From Halorubrum vacuolatum (GTDB lineage Archaea > Halobacteriota > Halobacteria > Halobacteriales > Haloferacaceae), in the NCBI RefSeq assembly GCF_900188065.1, contig NZ_FZNQ01000001.1, positions 1 to 64,000 of the forward strand: a stretch of DNA of 64,000 nt, given 5' to 3'. Each line of letters begins with the position of its first letter. Position 1 is the stretch's first letter. Of the stretch, positions 51,158 to 59,229 are shown one piece after another. The translations under genes and the position numbers were made by a program. The notes under the pieces were generated by a model. The model did not search any database, was not told where the DNA came from, and saw only the letters and a program-made list of their open reading frames with translations.

Positions 51158-51322
51158 ACCACCGATGGGATCCGCGGAAAAATAAAACACGTCGGGATCG
51201 TCGCGACCGGCTTGCAGTCGGCGGATCATTCACGATCGTTCCTTGTGAATCCATAGCAAGCCCTAAGAGGTGACCAACGTAACATCGATCCACTAGGCCT
51301 GCCCAGGGCCCAGACCCATAAT

Positions 51323-53218
51323 ATGACTGACGAAGAACTCATCTGGCGGATCTCGGGAGGATCCGGGGACGGGATCGCTTCCACGAGCCAGAACTTCGCG
51401 AAGGCCCTGATGCGATCGGGGCTCAACGTATTCACGCATCGGCACTATCCGTCGCGGATCCGTGGCGGCCACACCTACACGGAGATCCGTGCGGCCGCGG
51501 AACCGGTGAAATCACGGGGCGACGGCTACAACTTCCTGCTCGCGCTCGGCGACTCCTTCGCGCGGAACCCACAGGAGGAGGCGCTGTACGGGAACGAGGA
51601 GATCAAGCCGCTCTCGGAGAACCTCGATGAGCTCCGTGAGGGCGGCGTCATCGTCTACGACGCCGGGCTGCTCGACACCTCGGAGATCCCTGACTTCGAC
51701 GAGCGCGCCGAGGAGAACGGATGGCACGTCTATCCGCTCGACCTCCGTGGACTCGCCCGCGAGCAGGGCCGCGAAGTCATGCGAAACACCGCGGGTGTCG
51801 GCGCGACCTGTGCGCTCATCGGCATGGAACTCTCCTACGTCGAAGAGCTCATGCGCGATGCGATGCCCGAGAAGATCCTGGATCCGAACCTCGAGATCCT
51901 CAACATCGCCTACGAACAGGTGATCGACGAACACGATGTCGACGCCCACGACGTACAGATCCCCACGGGCGAACACGAGTCGGACCAGCTGCTCATGTCC
52001 GGCTCCGACGCCATCGCCTACGGCGCCATCGACGAAGGCTGTCGGTTCATCGCCGGCTACCCGATGACGCCGTGGACAGAGGTGTTCACGATCATGAGCC
52101 AGAACCTGCCCAAGCTGGGTGGGATCTCCGAACAGGTCGAAGACGAGATCGCCGCCGCAGCGCTCGCCGTCGGCGCATCGCACGCCGGCGTCAAGGCGAT
52201 GTCCGGCTCCTCCGGGGGCGGCTTCGCGCTCATGTCCGAGCCGCTCGGGCTCGCCGAGATGACCGAGACGCCCGTCGTGCTGTTGGAAGCCATGCGCGCG
52301 GGTCCCTCGACCGGGATGCCGACGAAACCGGAGCAGTCGGACCTCGAACACGTCCTCTACACCTCCCAAGGGGACTCCCAGCGCGTCGTCCTCGCGCCGG
52401 GGACCGTCGAGGAGGCCTACGAGCAGTCGCGGCTCGCGTTCCGGATCGCCTACGAGTACCAGATCCCGGTCGTCCTGCTGTACGACCAGAAGCTCGGCGG
52501 CGAGCTGATGAACGTGCCGCGTGACGCCTTCGATCGGGAGCCGAACCCCGAACTCTACCACACCCTCACCGAGGAGGAGCTGCCGGAGCAGCCTCACTCC
52601 GCCGACGGGAAGTTCCACCGGTACCAACACGACGTCGAAAACGGCGTCTCGCCCCGGTCGCTTCCCGGCCAGCAGGGCGGTCGCTACCTCGCGTCGGGTA
52701 ACGAACACGACCCGACGGGCCACATCAGCGAGTCGCCCGACAACCGGGTCGCCCAGATCGACCGCCGGGCCGAGAAGCTGGCGGCGATCCGCGCCGACCT
52801 CGACACCGAGTCGACACAGTCACACCACGGCCCGGAGGAGGCCGACTACGGGATCATGACGTTCGGCAGCCAGCAGGGAACCGTCGAGGAGGCGGTCGAC
52901 GTGCTCAACGCGGCCGGCCACTCGGTGAAGTCGCTCGGCGTTTCGGACATGTTGCCGTTCCCGAGCGAGGAGGTCGAGGCGTTCATCGAGAGCGTCGATG
53001 AGGTGCTCGTGGTCGAGATGACCGCGTCCGGACAGTTCCGTGGCCTCGTCCAGAAGAACCTTGGCCGACACGGCGAGAAGCTGTCGAGCCTATTGAAATA
53101 CAACGGAAACCCGTTCGAACCGGCCGAGATCGTCGACGGCTTCGAGGCCGTCATCATCGAGGACGGGACGGACGACCCCGCACATCAGACCACTTTCGTC
53201 CCAGCGGCAGGTGACTAA
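51323..53218 (+). CDS. korA: 2-oxoacid:ferredoxin oxidoreductase subunit alpha KorA
   Basis: 631 residues. The N-terminal gamma-like domain (about 1-195) opens LIWRISGGSGDGIASTSQNF and contains RHYPSRIRGGHTYTEI. The alpha domain follows (QLLMSGSDAIAYGAIDEGCR, FIAGYPMTPWTEVF and SGSSGGGFALMSEPLGLAEM), and the C-terminal part (about 500-631) binds CoA. This fused arrangement is typical of haloarchaeal KorA/PorA. With KorB it decarboxylates pyruvate or 2-oxoglutarate and reduces ferredoxin. Its stop is 2 nt before korB. Confidence 0.95.
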   Translation: MTDEELIWRISGGSGDGIASTSQNFAKALMRSGLNVFTHRHYPSRIRGGHTYTEIRAAAEPVKSRGDGYNFLLALGDSFARNPQEEALYGNEEIKPLSENLDELREGGVIVYDAGLLDTSEIPDFDERAEENGWHVYPLDLRGLAREQGREVMRNTAGVGATCALIGMELSYVEELMRDAMPEKILDPNLEILNIAYEQVIDEHDVDAHDVQIPTGEHESDQLLMSGSDAIAYGAIDEGCRFIAGYPMTPWTEVFTIMSQNLPKLGGISEQVEDEIAAAALAVGASHAGVKAMSGSSGGGFALMSEPLGLAEMTETPVVLLEAMRAGPSTGMPTKPEQSDLEHVLYTSQGDSQRVVLAPGTVEEAYEQSRLAFRIAYEYQIPVVLLYDQKLGGELMNVPRDAFDREPNPELYHTLTEEELPEQPHSADGKFHRYQHDVENGVSPRSLPGQQGGRYLASGNEHDPTGHISESPDNRVAQIDRRAEKLAAIRADLDTESTQSHHGPEEADYGIMTFGSQQGTVEEAVDVLNAAGHSVKSLGVSDMLPFPSEEVEAFIESVDEVLVVEMTASGQFRGLVQKNLGRHGEKLSSLLKYNGNPFEPAEIVDGFEAVIIEDGTDDPAHQTTFVPAAGD

Positions 53219-53220
53219 CA

Positions 53221-54159
53221 ATGAGCGCATTCTCAGCAATCAACGAGGAACGCGAGATCGACCGAGACGAGTACACCCCGAGCGTCGAACCACAGCCCAC
53301 GTGGTGTCCCGGCTGCGGTGACTTCAGCGTCCTGAAGGCGCTGAAGCAGGCGCTTCCGGAGGTCGGACGCACCCCGGAGGAAACGCTTCTGTGTACGGGG
53401 ATCGGCTGTTCCGGAAAACTGAACAGCTACCTCGACACCTACGGGTTCCACACCCTTCACGGACGCTCGCTACCCGTCGCCCGTGCGGCGAAGCTGGCGA
53501 ACCCCGGTCTCGAGGTCATCGCCGCCGGCGGTGACGGTGACGGCTATGGGATCGGTGCCGGCCACTTCATCCACAGCGCCCGGGAGAACCACGATATGAC
53601 CTACATCGTCTTCAACAACGAGATCTTCGGACTGACGAAGGGGCAGACCTCGCCCACCAGCCCGAAGGGGCACAAATCGAAGACGCAGCCGTCCGGCAGC
53701 GCCAAGCAGCCGCTCAAGCCGCTTTCGCTGGCGCTGAAAGCCGGGGCGTCCTACGTCGCTCGAACCGCGGCGGTCAACCCCAACCAGGCGAAGGAGATCC
53801 TCATCGAGGCCATCGAACACGACGGCTTCGCCCACGTCGACTTCCTGACGCAGTGCCCGACGTGGAACAAGGACGCACGCCAGTACGTCCCCTACATCGA
53901 CGTCAACGACTCCGACGAGTACGACTTCGATAGGACCGACAGCGTCGAGGCCGCACAGATGATGCACGAGACCGAACAGGCGCTCCACGAGGGGAAGGTG
54001 CTCACCGGACGCTACTACGTCGATGAGGACCGCCCGTCCTACGGGCAGGAGAAGCGTGCGCTCGGCGAGATGCCCGAGGAGCCGCTGGCGGAACGCTACT
54101 GGGACGACGACTACGAGTGGGAGCGGTCGTACGACCTGTTCCTCGACAAGCACGCCTGA
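53221..54159 (+). CDS. korB: 2-oxoacid:ferredoxin oxidoreductase subunit beta KorB
   Basis: 312 residues. The iron-sulfur/ThDP region WCPGCGDFSVLKALKQALPE, TGIGCSGKLNSYLDTYGFHT, AGGDGDGYGIGAGHFIHSAR (ThDP-binding GDG...NNE) and FGLTKGQTSPTSPKGHKSKT are all present. Pairs with KorA. An Lrp-type regulator follows 91 nt downstream. Length is normal. Confidence 0.96.
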   Translation: MSAFSAINEEREIDRDEYTPSVEPQPTWCPGCGDFSVLKALKQALPEVGRTPEETLLCTGIGCSGKLNSYLDTYGFHTLHGRSLPVARAAKLANPGLEVIAAGGDGDGYGIGAGHFIHSARENHDMTYIVFNNEIFGLTKGQTSPTSPKGHKSKTQPSGSAKQPLKPLSLALKAGASYVARTAAVNPNQAKEILIEAIEHDGFAHVDFLTQCPTWNKDARQYVPYIDVNDSDEYDFDRTDSVEAAQMMHETEQALHEGKVLTGRYYVDEDRPSYGQEKRALGEMPEEPLAERYWDDDYEWERSYDLFLDKHA

Positions 54160-54182
54160 TCGGGAGGTCGATCGGACAGCGA

Positions 54183-54203
54183 ACGGTCGCGGGTCGCGAC
54201 CGT
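54183..54203 (+). terminator. Strong hairpin between korB and lrp
   Basis: ACGGTCGCG, loop GGT, CGCGACCGT: a perfect 9-bp stem. It lies 24 nt after the korB stop and about 20 nt before a run of six T at 54223-54228. It could end korAB transcripts or act as an operator for the Lrp gene, whose start is 48 nt later. The two roles cannot be separated by eye. Confidence 0.5.
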
Positions 54204-54250
54204 GTTTACGGATTCGCAAGGTATTTTTTCTGCCCCGACAAGGAGTCTAT

Positions 54251-54679
54251 ATGAGTACCGTATCGACGGAGGAACGAATCCTCTCGGTGTTAGAGGAGGA
54301 CGCACAGGCCTCCTGTGGTGAGATCGCCGAACGGGCCGATGTCTCGAAGCCCACGGTCAGAAAGTACGTGAGCAAACTGGAGGAGGAGGGCGTCATCGTC
54401 GGCTACTCGGCGGATATCGATCCGAAGAAGCTCTCCTCACAGACGATCGCCATGGTCGGGATGGACGTCGACTCCGGACGCTACGTGGAGGCGACCCGTG
54501 CCATCAAAGCGCTCCCGGAGGTCGAGACCCTCTACACCTCCTCCGGGGATCATATGCTGATGGCCGAGGTGCGCGCGGCCGACGGCGACGAACTCGGCGA
54601 CGTCATCTCCGAGAAGCTCCTCGCGATCGACGGCGTCACCGCCGCACATCCCTCCTTCCTGCAGGAACGGCTGAAGTGA
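54251..54679 (+). CDS. Lrp/AsnC family transcriptional regulator
   Basis: 142 residues from ATG 54251, with AGGAG directly before. N-terminal winged HTH (about 5-55: ERILSVLEEDAQASCGEIAE then SKPTVRKYVSKLEEEGVIVG) and a C-terminal RAM/ASNC domain (about 65-140: QTIAMVGMDVDSGRY, then VETLYTSSGDHMLMAEVRA). Such proteins form octamers and sense amino acids or related metabolites. Its position after korAB suggests it regulates 2-oxoacid metabolism; TATA-like TATTTTTTC lies at 54222-54230. Confidence 0.93.
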   Translation: MSTVSTEERILSVLEEDAQASCGEIAERADVSKPTVRKYVSKLEEEGVIVGYSADIDPKKLSSQTIAMVGMDVDSGRYVEATRAIKALPEVETLYTSSGDHMLMAEVRAADGDELGDVISEKLLAIDGVTAAHPSFLQERLK

Positions 54680-54692
54680 GGCGGATCGTTGC

Positions 54693-56252
54693 TCACTCCT
54701 CAAACCGTGAGAGCGACGTCTGTGTCGCATCCGGCCCCGGCTCCTGAATGTCCGCCGACGAGTGACCTCGACCACGGCCCCGACGCGAGAGCGACGCGCG
54801 CCGCCGAACCTCCGGGTCGGCGAGCGCGCGTTTCGCGGCCGGTTCGATCGCATCGAACGCCTCCATTGCCCGCGTGCGAGCGGTCTCGTACGCGACGACC
54901 GGATACGGATAGTCCTCGCCGATTTCGATGCCACACGACTCCTGGACATGGATCGGCGTCCGCTCGGGTCGTTCGAGGTACCGGGTCGGAAGCGGAGTCA
55001 GCTCGGGGACCCACGTACGAACGAACGATCCGTCCGGGTCGTTCTCACGGACCTGTTTTCGGGGATTGTAGATCCGCCGCATATTGACGCCGACCATGCC
55101 CACCTGCGTCTGAAACTGGCTGTAGTTGATCGCCGGATCCGCATCGATGAGGTGATAATAGAACCAGTCGGCGCCGATCCGCCACGGCTGTCCGAGCAGG
55201 TCACAGAGGAACGAGGCACACATCGCCCGCATGCGGAAATTGAGCCAGCCGGTCTCGGCGAGACAGCGCATCGAGGCGTCGACCATCGGGTAGCCGGTCT
55301 CCCCACGCTTCCATGCCTCGATCAACGCGGCGTCCCGCTCCTCCTCCCGGAATCCCTCCATCGCTGGGTTGACCGCAGTGTCCATCCAGCCCGACCAGTC
55401 GGCGAGTTTCTGTGTGTAATGCCGGTTCCAGTAGAGCCGCGAGATGAACGCCTCCCGACCGCGACACGAGGGGGCATCCTCACGGACGGTCTGATATACC
55501 TCGCGGATGGAGAGGCAACCGAAGCGGAGGTATGGGGAGAGCCGGCTCGTCCCCTCCCACGCGTCCGTCGGCGAGGAGACGTTGCCGAGATACTCGGGAA
55601 GCCGATCGATGAACGCGTGGAGGCGTTCGAGGCCGGCCCGCCGCCCGCCGGCCGGAACCGACCGTTTCGTCGGGGTGAGGTCGTACCGGCCCTCCACCAC
55701 CGCGATCGAGACGCCGGTGTCGATGTCGGTGACGTCGAAACCGTCCGGATCCACCCGTCGCACGTCGCGCTCGAACCACCGTTCGACCGTCTCGCTCCAG
55801 CCGTCCCGCGTGTCCGCAGCGTCACGGACGAGGCCATCGTCGGCGATGAACCGCACGTCAAGCCGATCGGCGGCCGCGTCGTCGCGACGGAGTCCGTAGC
55901 GGCCCGTGGGTTCCGCGCCGGCGACGATATCCCAGCCGAGTCCGCTGAACTGCGAGAGCAGGTCGATCGGGGACCCCGACAGAAACGTCAACGACCCATC
56001 ATACGCGGTATATGCGCGATCGAGGTCCGCAAGCGATTCGTGGAGGAACCGACAGCGGGCATCACACGCCAGTCCATCGGTCCCGTAAAACCGGGGATCG
56101 AAGACGAACACCGGGCAGACGACATCGTACCGATCGGCGGCGAACGCCAGCGCGGGCGAATCGACCGTCCTGAGGTCGCGACGATGCCAGACGACACAGC
56201 CGTCATCGACCGTGGCGATCCGCTCCACCCACGACCCCGTGTCGTCGGTCAC
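54693..56252 (-). CDS. phr: Cryptochrome/DNA photolyase family protein
   Basis: 519 residues from GTG 56252 (GTG at 56228 also possible). The antenna-binding start is CVVWHRRDLRTVDSPALAFA; the FAD domain has RLYWNRHYTQKLADW, ETGYPMVDASMRCLAETGW, LNFRMRAMCASFLCDLL and INYSQFQTQVGMVGVNMRRI. NPRKQVRENDPDGSFVRTWV closes it. It repairs UV-induced pyrimidine dimers using light. The haloarchaeal C-terminal tail is extended and Arg/Ser-rich. It is convergent with lrp and divergent from the small gene at 56352. Confidence 0.9.
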   Translation of the reverse strand: MTDDTGSWVERIATVDDGCVVWHRRDLRTVDSPALAFAADRYDVVCPVFVFDPRFYGTDGLACDARCRFLHESLADLDRAYTAYDGSLTFLSGSPIDLLSQFSGLGWDIVAGAEPTGRYGLRRDDAAADRLDVRFIADDGLVRDAADTRDGWSETVERWFERDVRRVDPDGFDVTDIDTGVSIAVVEGRYDLTPTKRSVPAGGRRAGLERLHAFIDRLPEYLGNVSSPTDAWEGTSRLSPYLRFGCLSIREVYQTVREDAPSCRGREAFISRLYWNRHYTQKLADWSGWMDTAVNPAMEGFREEERDAALIEAWKRGETGYPMVDASMRCLAETGWLNFRMRAMCASFLCDLLGQPWRIGADWFYYHLIDADPAINYSQFQTQVGMVGVNMRRIYNPRKQVRENDPDGSFVRTWVPELTPLPTRYLERPERTPIHVQESCGIEIGEDYPYPVVAYETARTRAMEAFDAIEPAAKRALADPEVRRRASLSRRGRGRGHSSADIQEPGPDATQTSLSRFEE

Positions 56253-56351
56253 GTACGGATCTAGCGGCTGTGGCTCTTGAAGCCGTCGCCGGTGGCGAGA
56301 CGGTGCGTATCGACCTGTCGTGTTTATCCCCTCAGCGCGCATCTATCCCTC

Positions 56352-56609
56352 ATGACCGAGGAGATCAAGCTCTCGCGATTGGAAACGGAGTTGGAAACGC
56401 CGTCGTACCCGGCGGACCGCGAGGACCTCTCGAGGACCTACGCGGGGACGACGGTCTTGTATGCCGACGGCGAGGAGGACTTGGGCGAGTTGATCGATCG
56501 GGTCCCACAGTCGACGTTCGAGGACCCGGAGGATCTCTTTCTCGCCGTACAGAACGCGCTCCCGATCGAGGCGGTCGGTGAGCCGGGGCAGTCCGACGGC
56601 GACGCGTAA
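56352..56609 (+). CDS. Small haloarchaeal DUF5789-like protein
   Basis: 85 residues from ATG 56352, MTEEIKLSRLETELETPSYP. The segment LYADGEEDLGELIDRVPQST and DPEDLFLAVQNALPIEAVGEPG match the small haloarchaeal DUF5789/DUF2795-like proteins of unknown function. It is acidic and soluble. Divergent from the photolyase gene; a 72-nt gap precedes tfs, so cotranscription with tfs is less likely since tfs has a clear TATA box. Confidence 0.8.
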   Translation: MTEEIKLSRLETELETPSYPADREDLSRTYAGTTVLYADGEEDLGELIDRVPQSTFEDPEDLFLAVQNALPIEAVGEPGQSDGDA

Positions 56610-56652
56610 CTCGATTGGAGGGGGCGTCGACCCGACGAACAGGATCCAGCCG

Positions 56653-56660
56653 TTTATATG
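56653..56660 (+). promoter_or_regulatory. TATA box of tfs
   Basis: TTTATATG, ending 21 nt before ATG 56682: a well-placed haloarchaeal promoter for a leaderless transcript. Confidence 0.6.
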
Positions 56661-56681
56661 TGATCCGCCGCTGGATTCGCC

Positions 56682-57008
56682 ATGAAGTTCTGCGATGAGT
56701 GCGGCTCGATGATGAAGTCCGGCGAGGGTGCGGACCATTGGGTCTGTGGCTCCTGCGGCTATGAGGTCGGGAGGGAGGCCGATGAGACCGAGGACGCGTG
56801 GATCACCGACGCCCAGGAGGAGTCGGAGGTCATCGACGTCAGCGACGTGGAGGATACCGGCCTCCCAACGACGGACGCGCACTGCCCGAGCTGTGAGAAC
56901 GATCGGGCCTACTGGTACATGCAACAGATCCGGTCGGCCGACGAGTCCGAGACCAGGTTCTTCGTCTGCACCGCGTGCGAACACAAGTGGCGCGAGGACG
57001 ACCACTGA
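56682..57008 (+). CDS. tfs: Transcription factor S (TFS/RPB9-like)
   Basis: 108 residues. N-terminal zinc ribbon MKFCDECGSMM with CGSCGY, an acidic linker, and C-terminal ribbon CPSCENDRAYWYMQQIRSAD, then FFVCTACEHKW. The acidic pair in SADESET is the catalytic hairpin tip that stimulates RNA cleavage in backtracked polymerase. This fits archaeal TFS, the TFIIS homologue. The gap to the next gene is 60 nt. Confidence 0.94.
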   Translation: MKFCDECGSMMKSGEGADHWVCGSCGYEVGREADETEDAWITDAQEESEVIDVSDVEDTGLPTTDAHCPSCENDRAYWYMQQIRSADESETRFFVCTACEHKWREDDH

Positions 57009-57068
57009 GGGAACCGGCTACGAGGAGAAGCGACCGTTTTTAAATACGAACCGTGAGAACGCGTGACT

Positions 57069-57587
57069 ATGGAGCCCTCTCCACCTCGGGTACCGACGGA
57101 CCGTCTACAGGGGTGGAAGATCGTCTCCGAGGCTGTCGAACGGCCGTTTTCGGCCGGGCCCGTCTCCGTGATCGCCGGGACGGTCAGATATGAACCGACG
57201 GACACCGCGGAGCCGAGGCCGTTCTTTTTCGCGAGCCGGCTGTACATCCGTCCCGAGACCGGTCCGAACCCGATGCTGACGCGGCTCGTCGAGCGGGGCG
57301 CACGCGACGGTTTTCGGGAGCGGCTGGCCGAAAACGACATCGACGGCGTCGATCACCGACACACCCGCGAGCTCCCGATCGACGAACCGCCGGACACGAT
57401 GGCGACCGCCGACACGTTTCGGGGACGCTGCCTCGTCGATGGTGAGCCGGTTCCCGTGGAGGCGATGCTCGCTGTCTGGGAGGCCGAGGGGTACCTCCTT
57501 GCCGGCGGGGCCTATCCCCTCGTCGACGACGTGGACGGCGCACGCCGCAGGCTCCGGCGGATCGTTCGGGGTGTGCGATCCGAGTAG
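57069..57587 (+). CDS. Hypothetical haloarchaeal protein
   Basis: 172 residues from ATG 57069 (GTG 57063 also in frame). Mixed alpha/beta, soluble, with SVIAGTVRYEPTDTAEPRPF, then FFFASRLYIRPETGPNPMLT and MLAVWEAEGYLLAGGAYPLV. I do not recognise a family and see no catalytic motif. Conserved-looking internal pattern and normal acidic composition suggest a real gene. TATA-like TTTTTAAATACG at 57037-57048 precedes it. Confidence 0.6.
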   Translation: MEPSPPRVPTDRLQGWKIVSEAVERPFSAGPVSVIAGTVRYEPTDTAEPRPFFFASRLYIRPETGPNPMLTRLVERGARDGFRERLAENDIDGVDHRHTRELPIDEPPDTMATADTFRGRCLVDGEPVPVEAMLAVWEAEGYLLAGGAYPLVDDVDGARRRLRRIVRGVRSE

Positions 57588-57679
57588 CGCGTCATCCATC
57601 CCTCCTCGGTCCGACGCGTGTCGGCACACTTCGCCGCCGTGCCCGCGTTTAAGAGGATGACCGTCATTGCAGCGATGTC

Positions 57680-58168
57680 ATGCATCCACGCGCGGCGGAG
57701 TTCGCGGAACGGGTCGAAGAACGGTACGGGATCACGATCGACGTCTCGGAGTTCGACGAGGGGACGAAGACGGCCGCGGCGGCGGCGGAAGCCGTCGGCT
57801 GTGAGACGGCCGCAATCGCCTCAACGATCGTGGTTGCGCTCGCCGGCGGCGAGCGGGACGGCGAGTTAGTCGCCGGGATCACGAGCGGCGCGAACCGGCT
57901 CGATCTCGACGCGATCGCGACACACTTCGATGCCGACGCGGCCGAGATGGGTTCCCCGGAACGGATCCGTGAGACGGTCGGCTGGAGCATCGGCGGCGTT
58001 CCGCCCCTCTGTCATGAAACCACGATCCCGACCGTCTTCGACCCGACGCTTCTGGAATACGACGTGGTCTACGGCGCGGCGGGCACCCCGAGCGCGCTCT
58101 TTGCGATCGATCCGGAGACACTCGTCGACCTCGCGGACGCGAGCGTCGTCGACGTAACCGAGTCTTAA
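57680..58168 (+). CDS. YbaK/ProX-type aminoacyl-tRNA deacylase
   Basis: 162 residues, MHPRAAEFAERVEERYGITI. The deacylase fold shows KTAAAAAEAVGCETAAIAST, SGANRLDLDAIATHF and GWSIGGVPPLCHETTIPTVF with the conserved GxPP element, then VYGAAGTPSALFAIDP. YbaK/ProXp proteins hydrolyse mischarged Cys- or Ala-tRNAPro. No prolyl-tRNA synthetase is adjacent. A start at MHPRAAEF fits the family. Confidence 0.88.
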   Translation: MHPRAAEFAERVEERYGITIDVSEFDEGTKTAAAAAEAVGCETAAIASTIVVALAGGERDGELVAGITSGANRLDLDAIATHFDADAAEMGSPERIRETVGWSIGGVPPLCHETTIPTVFDPTLLEYDVVYGAAGTPSALFAIDPETLVDLADASVVDVTES

Positions 58169-58257
58169 CAACTCCATCAGTGAGATAATACACAAAATAA
58201 TAAAATAGACTAAAGAGATAATAACATATATGTGGGTGGCGCTTTTACATGGGATAG
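58169..58257 (+). promoter_or_regulatory. A/T-rich promoter region of the His-rich lipoprotein gene
   Basis: From about 58176 to 58232 the composition changes sharply to A/T (AATACACAAAATAATAAAAT and CTAAAGAGATAATAACATAT). A TATA-like CATATATG at 58225-58232 ends 25 nt before ATG 58258. The rest could be a regulator-binding or upstream activating region; no exact palindrome is apparent. It contrasts with every neighbouring intergenic region. Confidence 0.5.
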
Positions 58258-59199
58258 ATGCCACGGAACACCTCAGCACACGCCTCCCGCCGACGCGTGC
58301 TCTTCGGAACCGCCGGGCTCGCAACCGTCGCGCTCGCTGGCTGTGCCGACGAAGAGGACCCCGACCCGGAAGCGGATGACGATGGAGCCGAGGCCGATGA
58401 TTCGGACGACGACGGCGCGTCGCCCACCGCGGCGAGCGTGACCCTGCTCGTTGAAGGAGTCGGCGGTCACGACCACGACGACGACCATCATGATGATCAC
58501 GACCACGACGATCACAGCGACGACTATCATGATGATTATGGCGACGACCACCACGACGACTATCATGATGATCATGGCGACGACCACCACGACGACGACC
58601 ACCATGATGATCATGGCGGCGACCACCACGACGACGACCACCATGATGATCATGGCGACGACCACCACGACGACCACGACGGGGAACTCTCGGAGGACGA
58701 GATCGACCACGCCTGTGGCCACCTTGAGTTCGACGACCCGGAGCCGTTAGCGGGCGGTTCCTCCGTGGACGATGCGCCGGTTATCTCCTCGACACACGAG
58801 CCGTATGACGTGAGCATCGAAGGCGACTCGACATTCGTCGTGTTCGAAGCCGATGACGACGACGGTGATGATCATCACGACGACCATAGCGATGATCACC
58901 ATGACGACCACGGCGACGAACATCACGACGACCACGGCGACGAACATCACGACGACCACGGCGACGAACATCACGACGACCACGGCGACGAACATCACGA
59001 CGACCACGATGATCACGACCACGATCATGGCGACGGGGACATCTTCGGCTTTTTCACGACCAACGGGACTGCCTCGATTCACGAGGGGCACGTCCTGCAC
59101 GAGGAGGATGCCGTCGAAACCTGCGCCGAGATCGACCGCTATGTCGTCGCCGAAGCGGACCACGGTCGCGTCGTCGTCGAGTTGATCCCTGACGAGTAA
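58258..59199 (+). CDS. Histidine/aspartate-repeat Tat lipoprotein, putative metal-binding
   Basis: 313 residues. A Tat signal with twin arginine (SRRRVLFGTAGL) ends in a lipobox at Cys29 (ALAGC). An acidic spacer precedes a short beta strand (ASVTLLVEGVGG), then a first His/Asp tract of about 75 residues with repeats such as GDDHHDDDHHDDHG. A middle domain (ELSEDEIDHACGHLEFDDP, YDVSIEGDSTFVVFEADDD) separates a second tract of repeats of GDEHHDDH. The C-terminal part (IFGFFTTNGTASIHEGHV) contains one more Cys. It should be anchored outside the membrane and bind Zn, Ni, Cu or Co. No ABC transporter is adjacent. Confidence 0.75.
   Translation: MPRNTSAHASRRRVLFGTAGLATVALAGCADEEDPDPEADDDGAEADDSDDDGASPTAASVTLLVEGVGGHDHDDDHHDDHDHDDHSDDYHDDYGDDHHDDYHDDHGDDHHDDDHHDDHGGDHHDDDHHDDHGDDHHDDHDGELSEDEIDHACGHLEFDDPEPLAGGSSVDDAPVISSTHEPYDVSIEGDSTFVVFEADDDDGDDHHDDHSDDHHDDHGDEHHDDHGDEHHDDHGDEHHDDHGDEHHDDHDDHDHDHGDGDIFGFFTTNGTASIHEGHVLHEEDAVETCAEIDRYVVAEADHGRVVVELIPDE
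58466..58680. repeat. First His/Asp-coding tract (imperfect tandem repeats)
   Basis: Repeats built on CACCACGACGAC and CATGATGATCATGGCGACGA, with 24-36 bp periods. They encode HHDD and DDHGD units. The DNA-level copies are almost identical in 58555-58670. Confidence 0.8.
58864..59030. repeat. Second His/Asp-coding tract (24-bp repeat)
   Basis: A 24-bp unit, CACGACGACCACGGCGACGA plus ACAT, occurs in four near-identical copies from about 58902 to 59000, encoding HDDHGDEH. Flanked by less regular copies. Confidence 0.85.
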
Positions 59200-59229
59200 A
59201 TCGTCACGCCAGTCGCCGATCGCGTCGAC

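Noticed and set aside
54693-56342. Longer photolyase start at the ATG at 56342
   Set aside because: The extra 30 residues are Arg/Pro-rich and overlap the promoter of the divergent gene at 56352; GTG 56252 fits better.
58273-58722. Hydrophobic Val/Ile/Met-rich minus-strand frame opposite the His/Asp tract
   Set aside because: The valine/isoleucine runs are the reverse complement of GAC/CAC codons; not a membrane protein gene.
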